Position numbers and translations under genes: made by a program. From Gracilaria gracilis (Eukaryota > Rhodophyta > Florideophyceae > Gracilariales > Gracilariaceae): a stretch of DNA of 64,000 bases. Location: NCBI GenBank assembly GCA_030374805.1, contig JARGSG010000019.1, positions 372,001-436,000 of the forward strand. Direction: 5' to 3'. This document shows, piece after piece, positions 1 to 9,441 of the stretch. Within the stretch, counting starts at the first letter, position 1. Every line of letters begins with the position of its first letter. Below the pieces are notes generated by a model. The model was not told the DNA's origin, made no database searches, and was given only the letters and a program-made list of their open reading frames with translations.

Positions 1-91
1 AATATTGCAAACGGAATATCGTCTGTTTGGACTGTCAAAGCTTGTCGTGAAAAACTTTCCCAAACCCTGCCCCGCTCATTCAGATCTGTTT

Positions 92-694
92 TCATATTTC
101 AACATCACGATATATAAGACTTTCTTCAACTCTGCGGAGCGGCAAGAGTGCGACCCAGTCACTTTCTGAAGTTGGAAGGAAGCCAAGTTGTTCAGCTTTC
201 CAAATGCCAACGGCAATACCGAAAGTAGAAAGAGCGACGCGCCAGATGATTTGTGGTGCAAGTTGACTCAGAGTGAGTTGCTTACGAACTGGCGCAAACG
301 CTTCAAAGGCACCAAGAACGGTGCGAATATGCATAAAGAGGACCGTTAGTGTAGACGCTACGGAGAAAAATTGCACAGACGATCCTGCCATGAACAGAGC
401 GAATGCGGAAGTAACAAGAGTACGAATGGGTTGGTTCGCGATTTGCCATGAAGTGGAGTAAGCCAGCCTCATGGTACTTGACGTAGCTTCTATGTTTCGG
501 TCAGATAATTTGACCGTCTTAAACGCATTTGGGTCTCGAGCTGACAAATTAGGGGGAAATCCAGGTGGGTGTCGATTTTGTTCGATGGCGGTTCTCGCAG
601 AAGATGGCCGACTTGGTTGGGCACCAATTGACACATTTATCTGTTTGGTGAAGTCGAGATTCCATCGGCGAATCTGCTCGGAAGCCTTCGTCAT
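92..694 (-). CDS. EMC4: ER membrane protein complex subunit 4
   Basis: A 200-residue protein matching EMC4 (TMEM85, DUF1077), a subunit of the ER membrane complex that inserts tail-anchored and multi-pass proteins. The conserved core is visible: a first hydrophobic segment at about 91-107 (ALFMAGSSVQFF), a second at about 108-125, a third at about 148-165, and the family signature GFLPTSESDW near residue 171, comparable to GLLPTHASDW in animal EMC4. Length is normal for the family (about 180-200). The N-terminal 80 residues are polar and cytosolic. It is intron-free and diverges from the DDX54 gene, sharing the 587-bp spacer at 695-1281 that must hold both promoters. The identification rests on recalled family sequence; I am quite sure of it. 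Confidence 0.93.
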   Translation of the reverse strand: MTKASEQIRRWNLDFTKQINVSIGAQPSRPSSARTAIEQNRHPPGFPPNLSARDPNAFKTVKLSDRNIEATSSTMRLAYSTSWQIANQPIRTLVTSAFALFMAGSSVQFFSVASTLTVLFMHIRTVLGAFEAFAPVRKQLTLSQLAPQIIWRVALSTFGIAVGIWKAEQLGFLPTSESDWVALLPLRRVEESLIYRDVEI

Positions 695-1281
695 GACTGC
701 AGTATATGGATATGCTGTAGGCTTTGTCGTATTCCTTGTGGAATGTTTCCGATAAAAAATCGTAGCGGAGTGGCTGGTTCAGTGGCGATTCGTATCGTAC
801 TCAAACGGTGAATGCTCAGAGTGAAGGATATAGTGTGTAGTTCACACAACCCTTCTGCTCTCATGGTATGCAATGCATGGACATCACCCATGGACCTTCG
901 GCCAGACCTTCGACAAGGGACCTTTGTCTACGTGTACCGTTGTAACTTTCTGTAGTTTGGGGCATTGTATCCAGAGGGCCATACAGTACAAAAAAAAATA
1001 AAAACTTGGAAAGGTTTCAAGTTGAAAGAAACTTTCAACGCTACTACGGGTAACGTCGTCGACTTCCGGAAAGCGCATTGACACCTTTGGACGTCGATGG
1101 CTCATACCTGGTTAACTATGTTCTTTCCTCCTCATGCTACAAAGGAAGGTTATTGAGTAGATGAACTGGAACTTTGAAGAAGGTGAAACGAGGTCAAATT
1201 CTTATGCTCGAAAGCTGAAGAGTCACCGACAACGTCTTAGCGTGCGTATCCTATCAAATTGTTCTTTTCAAAGCGTCACCA
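695..1281. promoter_or_regulatory. Divergent intergenic region EMC4 / DDX54
   Basis: This 587-bp spacer lies between two genes pointing away from each other, so it must carry both promoters. I see no clear TATA box, no RNA gene and no convincing reading frame. One A-rich run sits near 990-1000. Its role is inferred from position only. Confidence 0.45.
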
Positions 1282-3921
1282 ATGGAAATTGAACCTCAGT
1301 TCCCTGCAGTCCCGGCGCCGAAGGACGACGATGCGTTTCAAATTCTTTATCGCAAGGCGAAACGTCAGAGGTTTAGTGAACACCAGGAACCAGAGGATGG
1401 TGGTGCTCAGAATAAAACTGTGAAAAAGTCAAAACCACGTCAGGGATCGTATGAAGCACTTGGGCTATGTTCAACATTGTGCAAGGCCCTCGCACAGGCA
1501 GGATACAATTTTCCAACACCCATTCAGCGGAAGGTCATTCCTCCGATTCTTGAAGGTCACGATGTGGTTGCAATGGCTAGAACTGGTTCCGGAAAGACTG
1601 CGGCATTCCTCGCCCCACTTCTGCATCGCCTTGATGCAAATCTTTTATTGGCGTCAAAAGCTTCGAAACGAAATGGTCCACGTGCGTTAGTTATCGCTCC
1701 GACTCGTGAACTCGTTTTACAAGAACTTCGATTTTGTCGCATGTACTCAAAACATCTCAAATCTATTCGAACCGCAGTTGTCGTTGGAGGAACCCCACTC
1801 GATGCTCAATTTGCGGCATTGGCCATATGTCCAGATATCGTTTTTGCTACTCCTGGAAGGCTACTACAACTGCTCGCAGAAATGGGTGCGCGTGGGGGTC
1901 TTACGATATCCACCGCTGAGATGGTAATTTTTGACGAAGCAGATCGCCTGTTTGAGGGTACCTTGGCCGTTGAGACTGCAGCCCTTATATCTCAGTTGAA
2001 GGACAGGACGACGGAAAGCATGAACACTCGGCAAACTGTCCTTGTGTCTGCGACAATGCCGTATGCCCTGGCGGAATTCTCAAAAACAGGCCTTCGTAGC
2101 AACTTGAAAGTTGTCCGTCTTGACGCAGACCGATCATTATCGCCCACTCTGGCGACTGCATTTCTGTCCACCAGAGCAGATATAGAAAAGGATGCTGCTT
2201 TGCAGGTGGTTCTGCGCAAGATACGACAAGAGGGACGCAGTGCAATTGTGTTTGCCGCGACACATCGACGCGTAGAGTATCTCACCAGTCTACTGAAGCT
2301 CTGTTTGTGTGAAAAGGTTTTTTGCATCCATGGAAACATGGACCAAATTGCCAGACAAGAGTCGGTCAAAGAATTCCGGAAGAAGAAAGGTGTTCTTGTA
2401 GTCACTGACGTAGCTGCTCGCGGTATAGACTTACCAGAGCTCGATGCTGTTATTAACTACGATATGCCGGCTACCCCTAAGTTATTCATACACAGAATTG
2501 GCCGAGCTGCCCGAGCTGGAAGATTCGGGTCGGCGATAAGCTTGGTGGCCCCAGATGAGATTCCCTATATGCTTGATGTTTTCCTTTTTGTCGGTCGACA
2601 GTTAACCTACGCGTGTGTCAAAGATGGGCTCGACTTCGGCAGTAACGTATCCCAGGCCTTTATGATAGAATCAACTTTTGTCTACGGGTCAATTCCTAAA
2701 GGTGTTGTGGACGAAGAAGTGGAGTTCACCCGAAATGCCCTACAAGATGTTGATATAGAAAAGGCGCACATTTCCGCTCAAAACGCACACAAACTATACA
2801 CGAAGACTAGAGGAAGTGCCAGCGGAGAAAGCGTCAGACGGGCAAAAACATTGAATATGAAAGACGGTGGACGGAAGTATCTTCCCTCACACCCATGGTA
2901 TAATTTCTTGGAGTCTGCGGAGGAGCGTGAGGCTGCCGAACAAGCAGAGCTTATTTCAGTTTGGCGTCCGGCGGAAAGTACTATAGCACCGCCTTCAGGG
3001 ACGTCAGTGAGGAAACGAAGTCACAAAGAAACCGAAAGACATGAAGCACTAAAAGCAGATAGCTCAAATACGTCTGGACCTCACCGCTCAGGAGAATATG
3101 CCAAAAATGAACACGATGCAATCATGCAAAGTATTACTGCCTTGGAACCAAGCTCAGCAAGAAGTCAGAAAGTCACTCCCCGCCAAAGGGCTTTGGAAGA
3201 AGAAAGAAGGCAGTTCTTTCTTCCTACTCGTCAACAACATAGTTTGCAACGGACTCGGGCACTGAAGGTAACGACAGGTGGAAGTATGGGGGATGACTTG
3301 CGGGCGTACAAAGAACTTCAAGAAGCCGCAATGGATATAAATGCCGATGAGAACGCTGATTTGCTTCGTAGCAAGCATACTGGTGCTAATTCCGGTAAGT
3401 ACTGGGACAGGGTTACAAAACGCTTTGTCAAGGGCGGTGTCACTGATTCTACTTCGAAGCAGAATCTACATGTTGCTACAAGAGAAGCACGTGCAAGAAC
3501 GAATGCAGGCAATTCATATGGGACTGAGGATGGGGATCGATTTAAGAGATGGTTGTCGAAAAACAAGAAAACAGTCGAGCAGCTCTCTGAACAGCTTAAT
3601 TCCAGTGCTGATACGGCTAATGTCGCAATCAATCATGGGCTAGGAATGAACGATTTTCGAAAAGGCGCATTCGGGCGCAGGGCTCGTCTAGCTGCCTTTG
3701 CTAAACAAAAACAAAATGATGGAGAGAGGAACACAGGGTTGGGATTGAGGAACAAGGACCAAATTAAAAAGACTAGGAAGCAGAAGGCCAAAGCTGAAGC
3801 ACGGAGAATGATGCAAGCAAACAAGAAGAAAGGCAAGGCAAATCTCAAAAAGCAAGAGCGTCTGTCAGGTAGCAACCGAGGAATATCGAAGACACGAGTC
3901 ATCACTCGGTACAAGAAGTAA
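1282..3921 (+). CDS. DBP10: ATP-dependent DEAD-box RNA helicase DDX54/DBP10
   Basis: An 879-residue DEAD-box RNA helicase of the Dbp10/DDX54 family, which acts in the nucleolus in 60S ribosomal subunit maturation. Helicase motifs appear in order: a Q-motif around 60-82, Walker A ARTGSGKT at 99-106, PTREL, GG, TPGRLLQLL, DEAD at 218-221, SAT at 256-258, and motif VI HRIGRAARAG from 404. The AAR form of motif VI is typical of this family rather than of general DEAD-box proteins. The C-terminus carries the DBP10CT-like segment (KYWDRVTKRFVKGG) and a long Lys/Arg-rich tail suited to RNA binding and nucleolar retention. The single open frame starts at the first ATG after upstream stops. No intron is seen. 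Confidence 0.97.
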   Translation: MEIEPQFPAVPAPKDDDAFQILYRKAKRQRFSEHQEPEDGGAQNKTVKKSKPRQGSYEALGLCSTLCKALAQAGYNFPTPIQRKVIPPILEGHDVVAMARTGSGKTAAFLAPLLHRLDANLLLASKASKRNGPRALVIAPTRELVLQELRFCRMYSKHLKSIRTAVVVGGTPLDAQFAALAICPDIVFATPGRLLQLLAEMGARGGLTISTAEMVIFDEADRLFEGTLAVETAALISQLKDRTTESMNTRQTVLVSATMPYALAEFSKTGLRSNLKVVRLDADRSLSPTLATAFLSTRADIEKDAALQVVLRKIRQEGRSAIVFAATHRRVEYLTSLLKLCLCEKVFCIHGNMDQIARQESVKEFRKKKGVLVVTDVAARGIDLPELDAVINYDMPATPKLFIHRIGRAARAGRFGSAISLVAPDEIPYMLDVFLFVGRQLTYACVKDGLDFGSNVSQAFMIESTFVYGSIPKGVVDEEVEFTRNALQDVDIEKAHISAQNAHKLYTKTRGSASGESVRRAKTLNMKDGGRKYLPSHPWYNFLESAEEREAAEQAELISVWRPAESTIAPPSGTSVRKRSHKETERHEALKADSSNTSGPHRSGEYAKNEHDAIMQSITALEPSSARSQKVTPRQRALEEERRQFFLPTRQQHSLQRTRALKVTTGGSMGDDLRAYKELQEAAMDINADENADLLRSKHTGANSGKYWDRVTKRFVKGGVTDSTSKQNLHVATREARARTNAGNSYGTEDGDRFKRWLSKNKKTVEQLSEQLNSSADTANVAINHGLGMNDFRKGAFGRRARLAAFAKQKQNDGERNTGLGLRNKDQIKKTRKQKAKAEARRMMQANKKKGKANLKKQERLSGSNRGISKTRVITRYKK

Positions 3922-3951
3922 ATCCCAAACCTCTTTAGTAAACAAGATATA

Positions 3952-3990
3952 CATACATGTATGTATGTATGTATATATATATACTTATAT
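3952..3990. repeat. ATGT / TA microsatellite
   Basis: Short tandem ATGT units pass into a TA run just downstream of the DDX54 stop. It also forms a small inverted repeat (ACATACATGTATGT). It is probably in the 3' untranslated region. Confidence 0.8.
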
Positions 3991-4635
3991 ACCTCTCCGT
4001 CTTTGTGGACTTTAATTGAACAAGGCATGTGTAATGCGTCTATATCATTTACCAATTGTGGTCTCGTCAATACAAGAGAACCAGTGAGCTTTATCCTGCT
4101 CGGTTGTTACGTTTGTACAGTACGAAGGGGGCGTTGCTGGCACTCTTTCTCCCCTTCGCCCTTCTCCAGCATTGGTAAACCTAGATCTATTCCTTCTAGG
4201 CCATATGATATACATCACATGATTGGGACTGTATCCTGTTCCGGTGTTTTAGAGTGCAAATCAAATGAACTGTCGATGAATAAGAAGCAAACACTCATGA
4301 CAAAGAAGAAGGAAACTAGCTGCTCATCTCCGTCATGCAGACCAGTCTTACACAAGAGACCCAGTTGCGTATCCGTTCCGTTTCGTACATCTTTCTCATT
4401 ATTATGGTATGGTGCGCCTGAATCTGAGACGACAGGAGATCTACCTTACAGGTCTCAGCACCCCCATGACTGAGCAACTTCGCCTCCCCATAGATATGTT
4501 GGATGTTAGAGCACCGCTCTCGACTGGGTCAGAAAGCCAATGACTACTTATCCAGCGGCTAGACTTTCTATGCGGTGAAAGGACAGCTTGGAAAACCGAA
4601 ATGATACTAGCTGAGTTCTTTGTCTCTTAACTGCA

Positions 4636-4670
4636 TCCTGTTGCGTCCGATATTGATGGACGCAACAGGA
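4636..4670. repeat. 13-bp-arm inverted repeat (hairpin)
   Basis: Two perfect 13-base arms (4636-4648 and 4658-4670, TCCTGTTGCGTCC and its complement) enclose a 9-base loop. No T-run follows, so it is not a bacterial-type terminator. Function unknown. Confidence 0.75.
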
Positions 4671-5268
4671 AGCAACCAAGAGACTTAGAGAAGAAGAGCG
4701 GAACGATGCAACAGTGGCACCAACTTCAAGGACCTCGAGCATATTGTTCTTCGGTTCTTCTTGGCTGACACCTCAAAGGTTGAATTGGTCGCATCGGGAC
4801 CACATGAAACGAGAAATTCAGACCAATCCTAAACTCGATAACGTTAGATGTCATTGGGGAGTCGACCCCAACCCAAGGCGATAAGGGAAAGAGACGCATG
4901 AACGCACAGTACACAAAGACGAACAAGAAAGAAGTTGCAAAGCCTTTTCAAGCGTTCGTGGCTTGTAACAAATTATCATCTTGGGTTTTGCGGGAGGAAA
5001 GCGCTTTTTTTAAAGGAAAAAAAAACAATTGTCCAATGTGTGCACTCCACAATGTGGAGTAAGCATGGAACGCCAGTGGTGCGAGGGTTATCGCTCATCC
5101 TGGGGTACAACGCATACAAGCGCAACGGATCTGGTGTGCTATACAAGACGTGTCTAATAGACACTGTCTACATGTACTTCATCGAAAGCACCGTTCCGCA
5201 AGTGGTAACAATCGTTCGAGACAGCCTTTTATCCGCAGGTCCCTTCTTCGGGGTGCGTTACCTTGTCT

Positions 5269-5460
5269 TCAGAGTTCGAGGTGTCGACCAGATCTCTCGT
5301 GACGTTTACATCCGGCCCTCGCCAAAGAATCGAGTTTCTTTTCCAAGGCTTCCCGAAGTTCTGCAGCCTGCTTCAGACCAAGAGCCGCCTGCAATTCGAA
5401 GTTAGTGCCAGCACGTTCAGGAACGCTCATGCTCCGATATCGAATGCGTACAGCGGTCAT
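5269..5460 (-). CDS. Possible small helical protein
   Basis: A short minus-strand frame of about 63 residues beginning MTAVRIRYRSMSVPERAG. The following stretch is Leu/Ala/Glu/Lys-rich and looks like an amphipathic or coiled-coil helix (LKQAAELREALEKKLDSLA). Its composition looks more protein-like than the surrounding spacer. The frame stays open upstream to 5505, so a preceding exon ending at an AG near 5493 is possible. It diverges from TBCCD1, with about 95 bp between them. I do not recognise the family and cannot exclude chance. Confidence 0.28.
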   Translation of the reverse strand: MTAVRIRYRSMSVPERAGTNFELQAALGLKQAAELREALEKKLDSLARAGCKRHERSGRHLEL

Positions 5461-5554
5461 CTGTGCAAGACTCTTCTTCAACTCACTCCCGATCTGAGCG
5501 ATTGATCATCTGAGACCAAGCCACTGTCTTTGCTCATCGCTTGAAGATTCAGCG

Positions 5555-7819
5555 ATGGATGAACGCATGGATGATGCTGAACCAGAGGCGATCGGACCTC
5601 TATGGATCCGACGTCAGGTGTTCGAGCACTCGGTGGCCGTTCCAATACTAACCATTTCGAAAGCTTCGCAAATAGATTTCACACGTCTCGCTGAGGAGCT
5701 ATTAGCCGCTAATGTCGTCACTGACCGCTCCGCCCCACCAGCTGTGACTTATGACGCGTGGGTTGCGGCCGCAGGATTACACGCACGTTTAGACTCTTCG
5801 GAGGACGCTGGCATCATCATCGAAGCTCTGGAAACCAACGCTCCAGATGCGTTTGTGAGGTGCAACGATCCTGAAAAGCTCGCACCAGGCCGCCAATTGA
5901 ACTACAGATGTCTTCTGATTCCTGTCCCGGAGTTGCTTGCGTTTTTGCAATTACATGCCCTTGCAACTATAGCAAGTCGCTTCAGAGAACAAGCTGATGC
6001 AGTCTGGCCGGATTCCGATCAAGCGATTGTACCGTCGTCATCTGCACCTACTTCTCCGCTACCTCTCGTAACTGAAGGAGCATCAAAAGGGAATTCTCCG
6101 AGCCTGCAACCAGTCCCTATGGCGCAGACATCCTCACCTCGTGCATCCCAAACCCCTGCCCCGCTTTCACCTCGCATGTTTCAGTCGCTTCCCTCTCAAG
6201 GTTCACCGCACCCACAGTCACCTGCACCACCAAGTAGTCCTAGCATTGACGGCTTGGCTAGAAAGAAGACCCCAACGCGCCTTGGATCCATGATTCAAAC
6301 GCAGTCCGCGATCATTGCATCTGTGCAACACGCATTTCAAAGGGAGACTAGGCTTGTGGTGTCAAACTTGAAGACTCTTTTGCTTACCATTGCTTCCGCT
6401 TATGGAGTTGTACCGACATCTGGTGTTTCCATGGATGTGCTGCAGCATGAAAGTGGAATTGTCATGGGAGGAGGCACTGTTGCAGTGGAAAGTGGTACCT
6501 TGGATCGGCAAAATATGCATGGGTCACTGAGGAGGGCTACTTCTCTGGGCTCTGGTCAGCGAAATACGTCGAAGGAGGACAATACAAAGACAGCAAAAAC
6601 TCTCCCGATTACTCGACAGATGTTTGAGCACATGTCTTTTCTGCTTACAACTGCTTGTGACCCTTCTGGGTCGTATCGGCCCGTATCTTGGGTTGTGCCG
6701 CAATGGAGGGAAGGCTTGAGCACGTCTGCAATTTCTCTGGAGGAACTCGTTAAGATCATAACTGACGCAATCACACGAATCCCGTTGTTGCGAGAGATGG
6801 AAGGGTCTACAGATGTTGTTGAAATCCGCGATATTGATCGAAGGACAATCCTCAGGTCATCCATACCCGCAACAAATGCGAGCGCGACGGAATATCCTCA
6901 CGCAAGAGAGGTTCGTATTTCAAATTGTTCAGACTGCCACTTTTACCTCCTGTGCTCTCTGGGGCGAGTGTCCTTTATCGCTTGCCGCGACTGTACCTTG
7001 TTTATAGGAGCATGTGTATCCACTTCACTCATTAACTGCGTTAACGTTCGTCTGCACGCAATTGCCCGCGTCTGCCGGGTAACCAACTGTCTCGATACTC
7101 ACCTGTACATCTGTACAAATAGAAACCCGCAAATTGTGGGTGAGAATCGAGGTTTGGTATTTGCTCCTTATAATGCAGCTTATAGCAAGGCCGAGCTTGA
7201 AAAGCATATCGCTGCAGTTGGTGTTGAACCGGACACAAATGTGTGGGACAAGTTCTACAGACCGGCTTACCGTTCTACATTTATGACGGACAGAAAAGAC
7301 CCAGATCTTACCTCCTCAGTTGCCACAGTCTTGCCTCCGGAGCGGTTTTTGCCTTTCGCAGTACCCGTCCGATCGTCCAAGCCGTTGCAGAAACAAGACA
7401 GTGACCGAATGCAGACAGAAAGTGACAACGAGCAAGAAGGGGACGCCACCACAAGATTGCTTTTCTCGATACCGCTTCCACTACCTGAAGCCTATCAGGA
7501 GCAGCTGGATCGTAAAAGGTCGGAGATGTTCACTTTCCGAACCGAGATACGTAAAATGGAAAAGAAACATGCGGCTCTTAATCAAACTCAATCCGATAGC
7601 CGAAGCGATAGACCGGAAGGAAAACAAGATGTGTCTATGAGTGACAGCGTGGGCCCTTCACCAACTTCTCAGAACGAGGAACAGCATAGTCCTCAACCTC
7701 CCACAAAGAAGACTGTTTTCCAGTTCATGGTAAACCAGCGGTTCCGCGAATGGCTTACTAATTCTGGTAGAATAAGACAGCTCAGCGATTTGGTGCGATT
7801 AGAAGAAGTTCAAAGATGA
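5555..7819 (+). CDS. TBCCD1: TBCC domain-containing protein 1
   Basis: A 754-residue protein related to TBCCD1, a centrosome or basal-body protein of the tubulin cofactor C/RP2 family. The C-CAP/TBCC beta-helix lies roughly at residues 425-555. It shows the expected ladder of short hydrophobic strands (VRISNCSDCHFYLLCSLGRV, CRDCTLFIGACVST, CVNVRLHAIARVCRV) and then the family's FAPYNAAYSKAELEKH and NVWDKFYRP segments. A disordered Ser/Pro-rich linker spans about 155-245. I do not see the catalytic Gln-Arg pair of true TBCC, as expected for TBCCD1. The start is the first of two close ATGs. The C-terminal region is charged and may be coiled. No intron is seen. Confidence 0.88.
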   Translation: MDERMDDAEPEAIGPLWIRRQVFEHSVAVPILTISKASQIDFTRLAEELLAANVVTDRSAPPAVTYDAWVAAAGLHARLDSSEDAGIIIEALETNAPDAFVRCNDPEKLAPGRQLNYRCLLIPVPELLAFLQLHALATIASRFREQADAVWPDSDQAIVPSSSAPTSPLPLVTEGASKGNSPSLQPVPMAQTSSPRASQTPAPLSPRMFQSLPSQGSPHPQSPAPPSSPSIDGLARKKTPTRLGSMIQTQSAIIASVQHAFQRETRLVVSNLKTLLLTIASAYGVVPTSGVSMDVLQHESGIVMGGGTVAVESGTLDRQNMHGSLRRATSLGSGQRNTSKEDNTKTAKTLPITRQMFEHMSFLLTTACDPSGSYRPVSWVVPQWREGLSTSAISLEELVKIITDAITRIPLLREMEGSTDVVEIRDIDRRTILRSSIPATNASATEYPHAREVRISNCSDCHFYLLCSLGRVSFIACRDCTLFIGACVSTSLINCVNVRLHAIARVCRVTNCLDTHLYICTNRNPQIVGENRGLVFAPYNAAYSKAELEKHIAAVGVEPDTNVWDKFYRPAYRSTFMTDRKDPDLTSSVATVLPPERFLPFAVPVRSSKPLQKQDSDRMQTESDNEQEGDATTRLLFSIPLPLPEAYQEQLDRKRSEMFTFRTEIRKMEKKHAALNQTQSDSRSDRPEGKQDVSMSDSVGPSPTSQNEEQHSPQPPTKKTVFQFMVNQRFREWLTNSGRIRQLSDLVRLEEVQR

Positions 7820-8517
7820 ACTGAACCTAGCTATATTCGCAATTTGCTTCGATAGACGATTCAAGAGAACGTGCTTCATCTCGCAATGTCGCAAAGATGA
7901 GGGTGTCATGTTATGTCATGTTTAATGTGCTGGCTTTTACAAGGGATAGTCGTGATCGCATTTTCGTCTTACTGCTCGTTTGTGGACATATGGCTCCAGC
8001 GCCTGAACAAATTCAACCGCTTTACCGCAGTCATGGAAAGCAAGCCGCTCTTTCATTCCAGAGCTAAGATAAGAAAATAAGAAAATGCTTGCGGAAGCTT
8101 TGAAGTCTGTTTTGGTTGCATTCAATCCTGCTTCGTAAGTATTAAAATACCCTCAGTACTTGGTTGGGCTCAATAGGGTATGTTGGCATTGCCATGCCGG
8201 ATGAGCTCTGATCACAAACCGTTATGAATTCAGAGACTCATGCTGGCTCTGGGCGTCTGAACAACTGACCACACTTTGGCAGTATATCATGGCCATGTTT
8301 CATTTCAGATAACGGCATCCAACGATTATCCAGACAGCTGATGAGCTTCTTCTGAAAGAACTTTCGGTGCGATGTAGGGTAACGACAGAAAACTAGGATC
8401 GAGAAGATGTTGGCAATAACAGTTGATATTCATCTAAGATTATGTCGTGAGATGTATCAATGAATGCCACGCTGATGGTTATATATCAATAGAGTTCAGA
8501 TTGCGTAAGACAGGATG
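7820..8517. other. Intergenic region, possible unassigned exon at 7937-8140
   Basis: A 698-bp spacer between two convergent genes. On the minus strand, positions 7937 to about 8140 give an open frame of about 65 codons (YEAGLNATKTDFKASASIF, ending KCDHDYPL). It lacks an ATG near its start and could be a 3' exon. I do not recognise it. Nothing else is evident. Confidence 0.3.
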
Positions 8518-9441
8518 TCATTCGTCTGTTCTTTCTAACAACATTTTCTGTCCTAGATAGTAAGTTGGTATCATCAAGACACCCATGACCTGCCACGTGA
8601 GCACAATATTCCATTTGACCCAGAACATTACGAGTGCTGCAATGTGGCAGAGGACACATGCTTCGAAGCCAAGAAGGACGCCTGCATTATCCCCATCGCT
8701 TATAGTCAAAGGAAAAACATTCATTTTCCTCCACACGAAGAGCAACACCAGAATAGGAACGATAACAGCGATTATTGCACTTATGACAACAGCCGGATGA
8801 GCCCTCTTTTCAGGAGCAGGGACGGGTGAAATGAACTCTGGCAACAACGACTTCTTGACGCTGATATCAAAATCGAACACATTTCTTTCTGGTTCTTGGA
8901 AAGGGTCGCTTACTGGGTTTGACGACTTGAGATGATCGGTGTATGCCAACGTTTCGTTCGAGAAAATCATATTCTCAGTTATCGTCCATGTTTGGCTTGA
9001 GTCAAGCTCCGAGTCCCCCATTACAAGTTGGATTCGGTATGAACCATCCTTCCGCCAGAATTCGAGATCGGCCTTAATTTCTTTGGTTAGTTTGATATCA
9101 ACCTTGAAGTCTCGGCCTTTCTTCCGTAGAAGATAGAAGTTGTCCTTCCCAGTGTTCTTGTTTTCAATACGAAAGAATACTTGAGCCGGTGCCGCCGGTT
9201 GCTCTTGGTCGTCCAGAAAAGAAGCTTGACAGGCTATTGAGTCGGTGGGGTCGATTCGCAGTGCATCAGGGCTTGCGATCTGCTTCAGGGATTCACGATC
9301 GACTGATAGTCTCAATCTTTGGACTTTTTCTCCCCCTCGTATATAGGACACTTTGAATATGGCTTTTTCGAAGTGCATGGGTTCTGCATACAGCAAAACG
9401 AAGGAGGCCATAAACAGAAGGGTGAATCGAAAGGCAACCAT
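8518..9441 (-). CDS. RPN2: Oligosaccharyltransferase subunit ribophorin II (Swp1-like)
   Basis: A 307-residue membrane protein resembling the C-terminal half of ribophorin II / yeast Swp1, an accessory subunit of the ER oligosaccharyltransferase that N-glycosylates nascent proteins. It begins with a signal peptide (about residues 1-19). A lumenal beta-rich domain follows to about 200. The typical juxtamembrane stretch (FQEPERN, then SPVPAPEKRAHP) precedes three C-terminal membrane segments at about 217-235, 250-272 and 278-298. The length is close to the short Swp1 form rather than the 630-residue animal form. The start is the only ATG ahead of the signal peptide. It converges on TBCCD1. Confidence 0.86.
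   Translation of the reverse strand: MVAFRFTLLFMASFVLLYAEPMHFEKAIFKVSYIRGGEKVQRLRLSVDRESLKQIASPDALRIDPTDSIACQASFLDDQEQPAAPAQVFFRIENKNTGKDNFYLLRKKGRDFKVDIKLTKEIKADLEFWRKDGSYRIQLVMGDSELDSSQTWTITENMIFSNETLAYTDHLKSSNPVSDPFQEPERNVFDFDISVKKSLLPEFISPVPAPEKRAHPAVVISAIIAVIVPILVLLFVWRKMNVFPLTISDGDNAGVLLGFEACVLCHIAALVMFWVKWNIVLTWQVMGVLMIPTYYLGQKMLLERTDE

Larger units (their letters stand above)
3922..5554. other. Intergenic region with microsatellite, hairpin and one possible small gene
   Basis: A 1.6-kb spacer between DDX54 and TBCCD1. It contains an ATGT/TA microsatellite at about 3952-3990, a 13-bp-arm hairpin at 4636-4670, a shorter hairpin near 5046-5062 (ACTCCAC/GTGGAGT) and a possible minus-strand small ORF at 5269-5460. 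Other open frames here have skewed composition and no recognisable motif. Confidence 0.5.

Noticed and set aside
3961-4473. 170-codon plus-strand frame after DDX54
   Set aside because: Starts in a microsatellite, is Cys/Ser/Ile-biased and shows no motif; reads as 3' flank.
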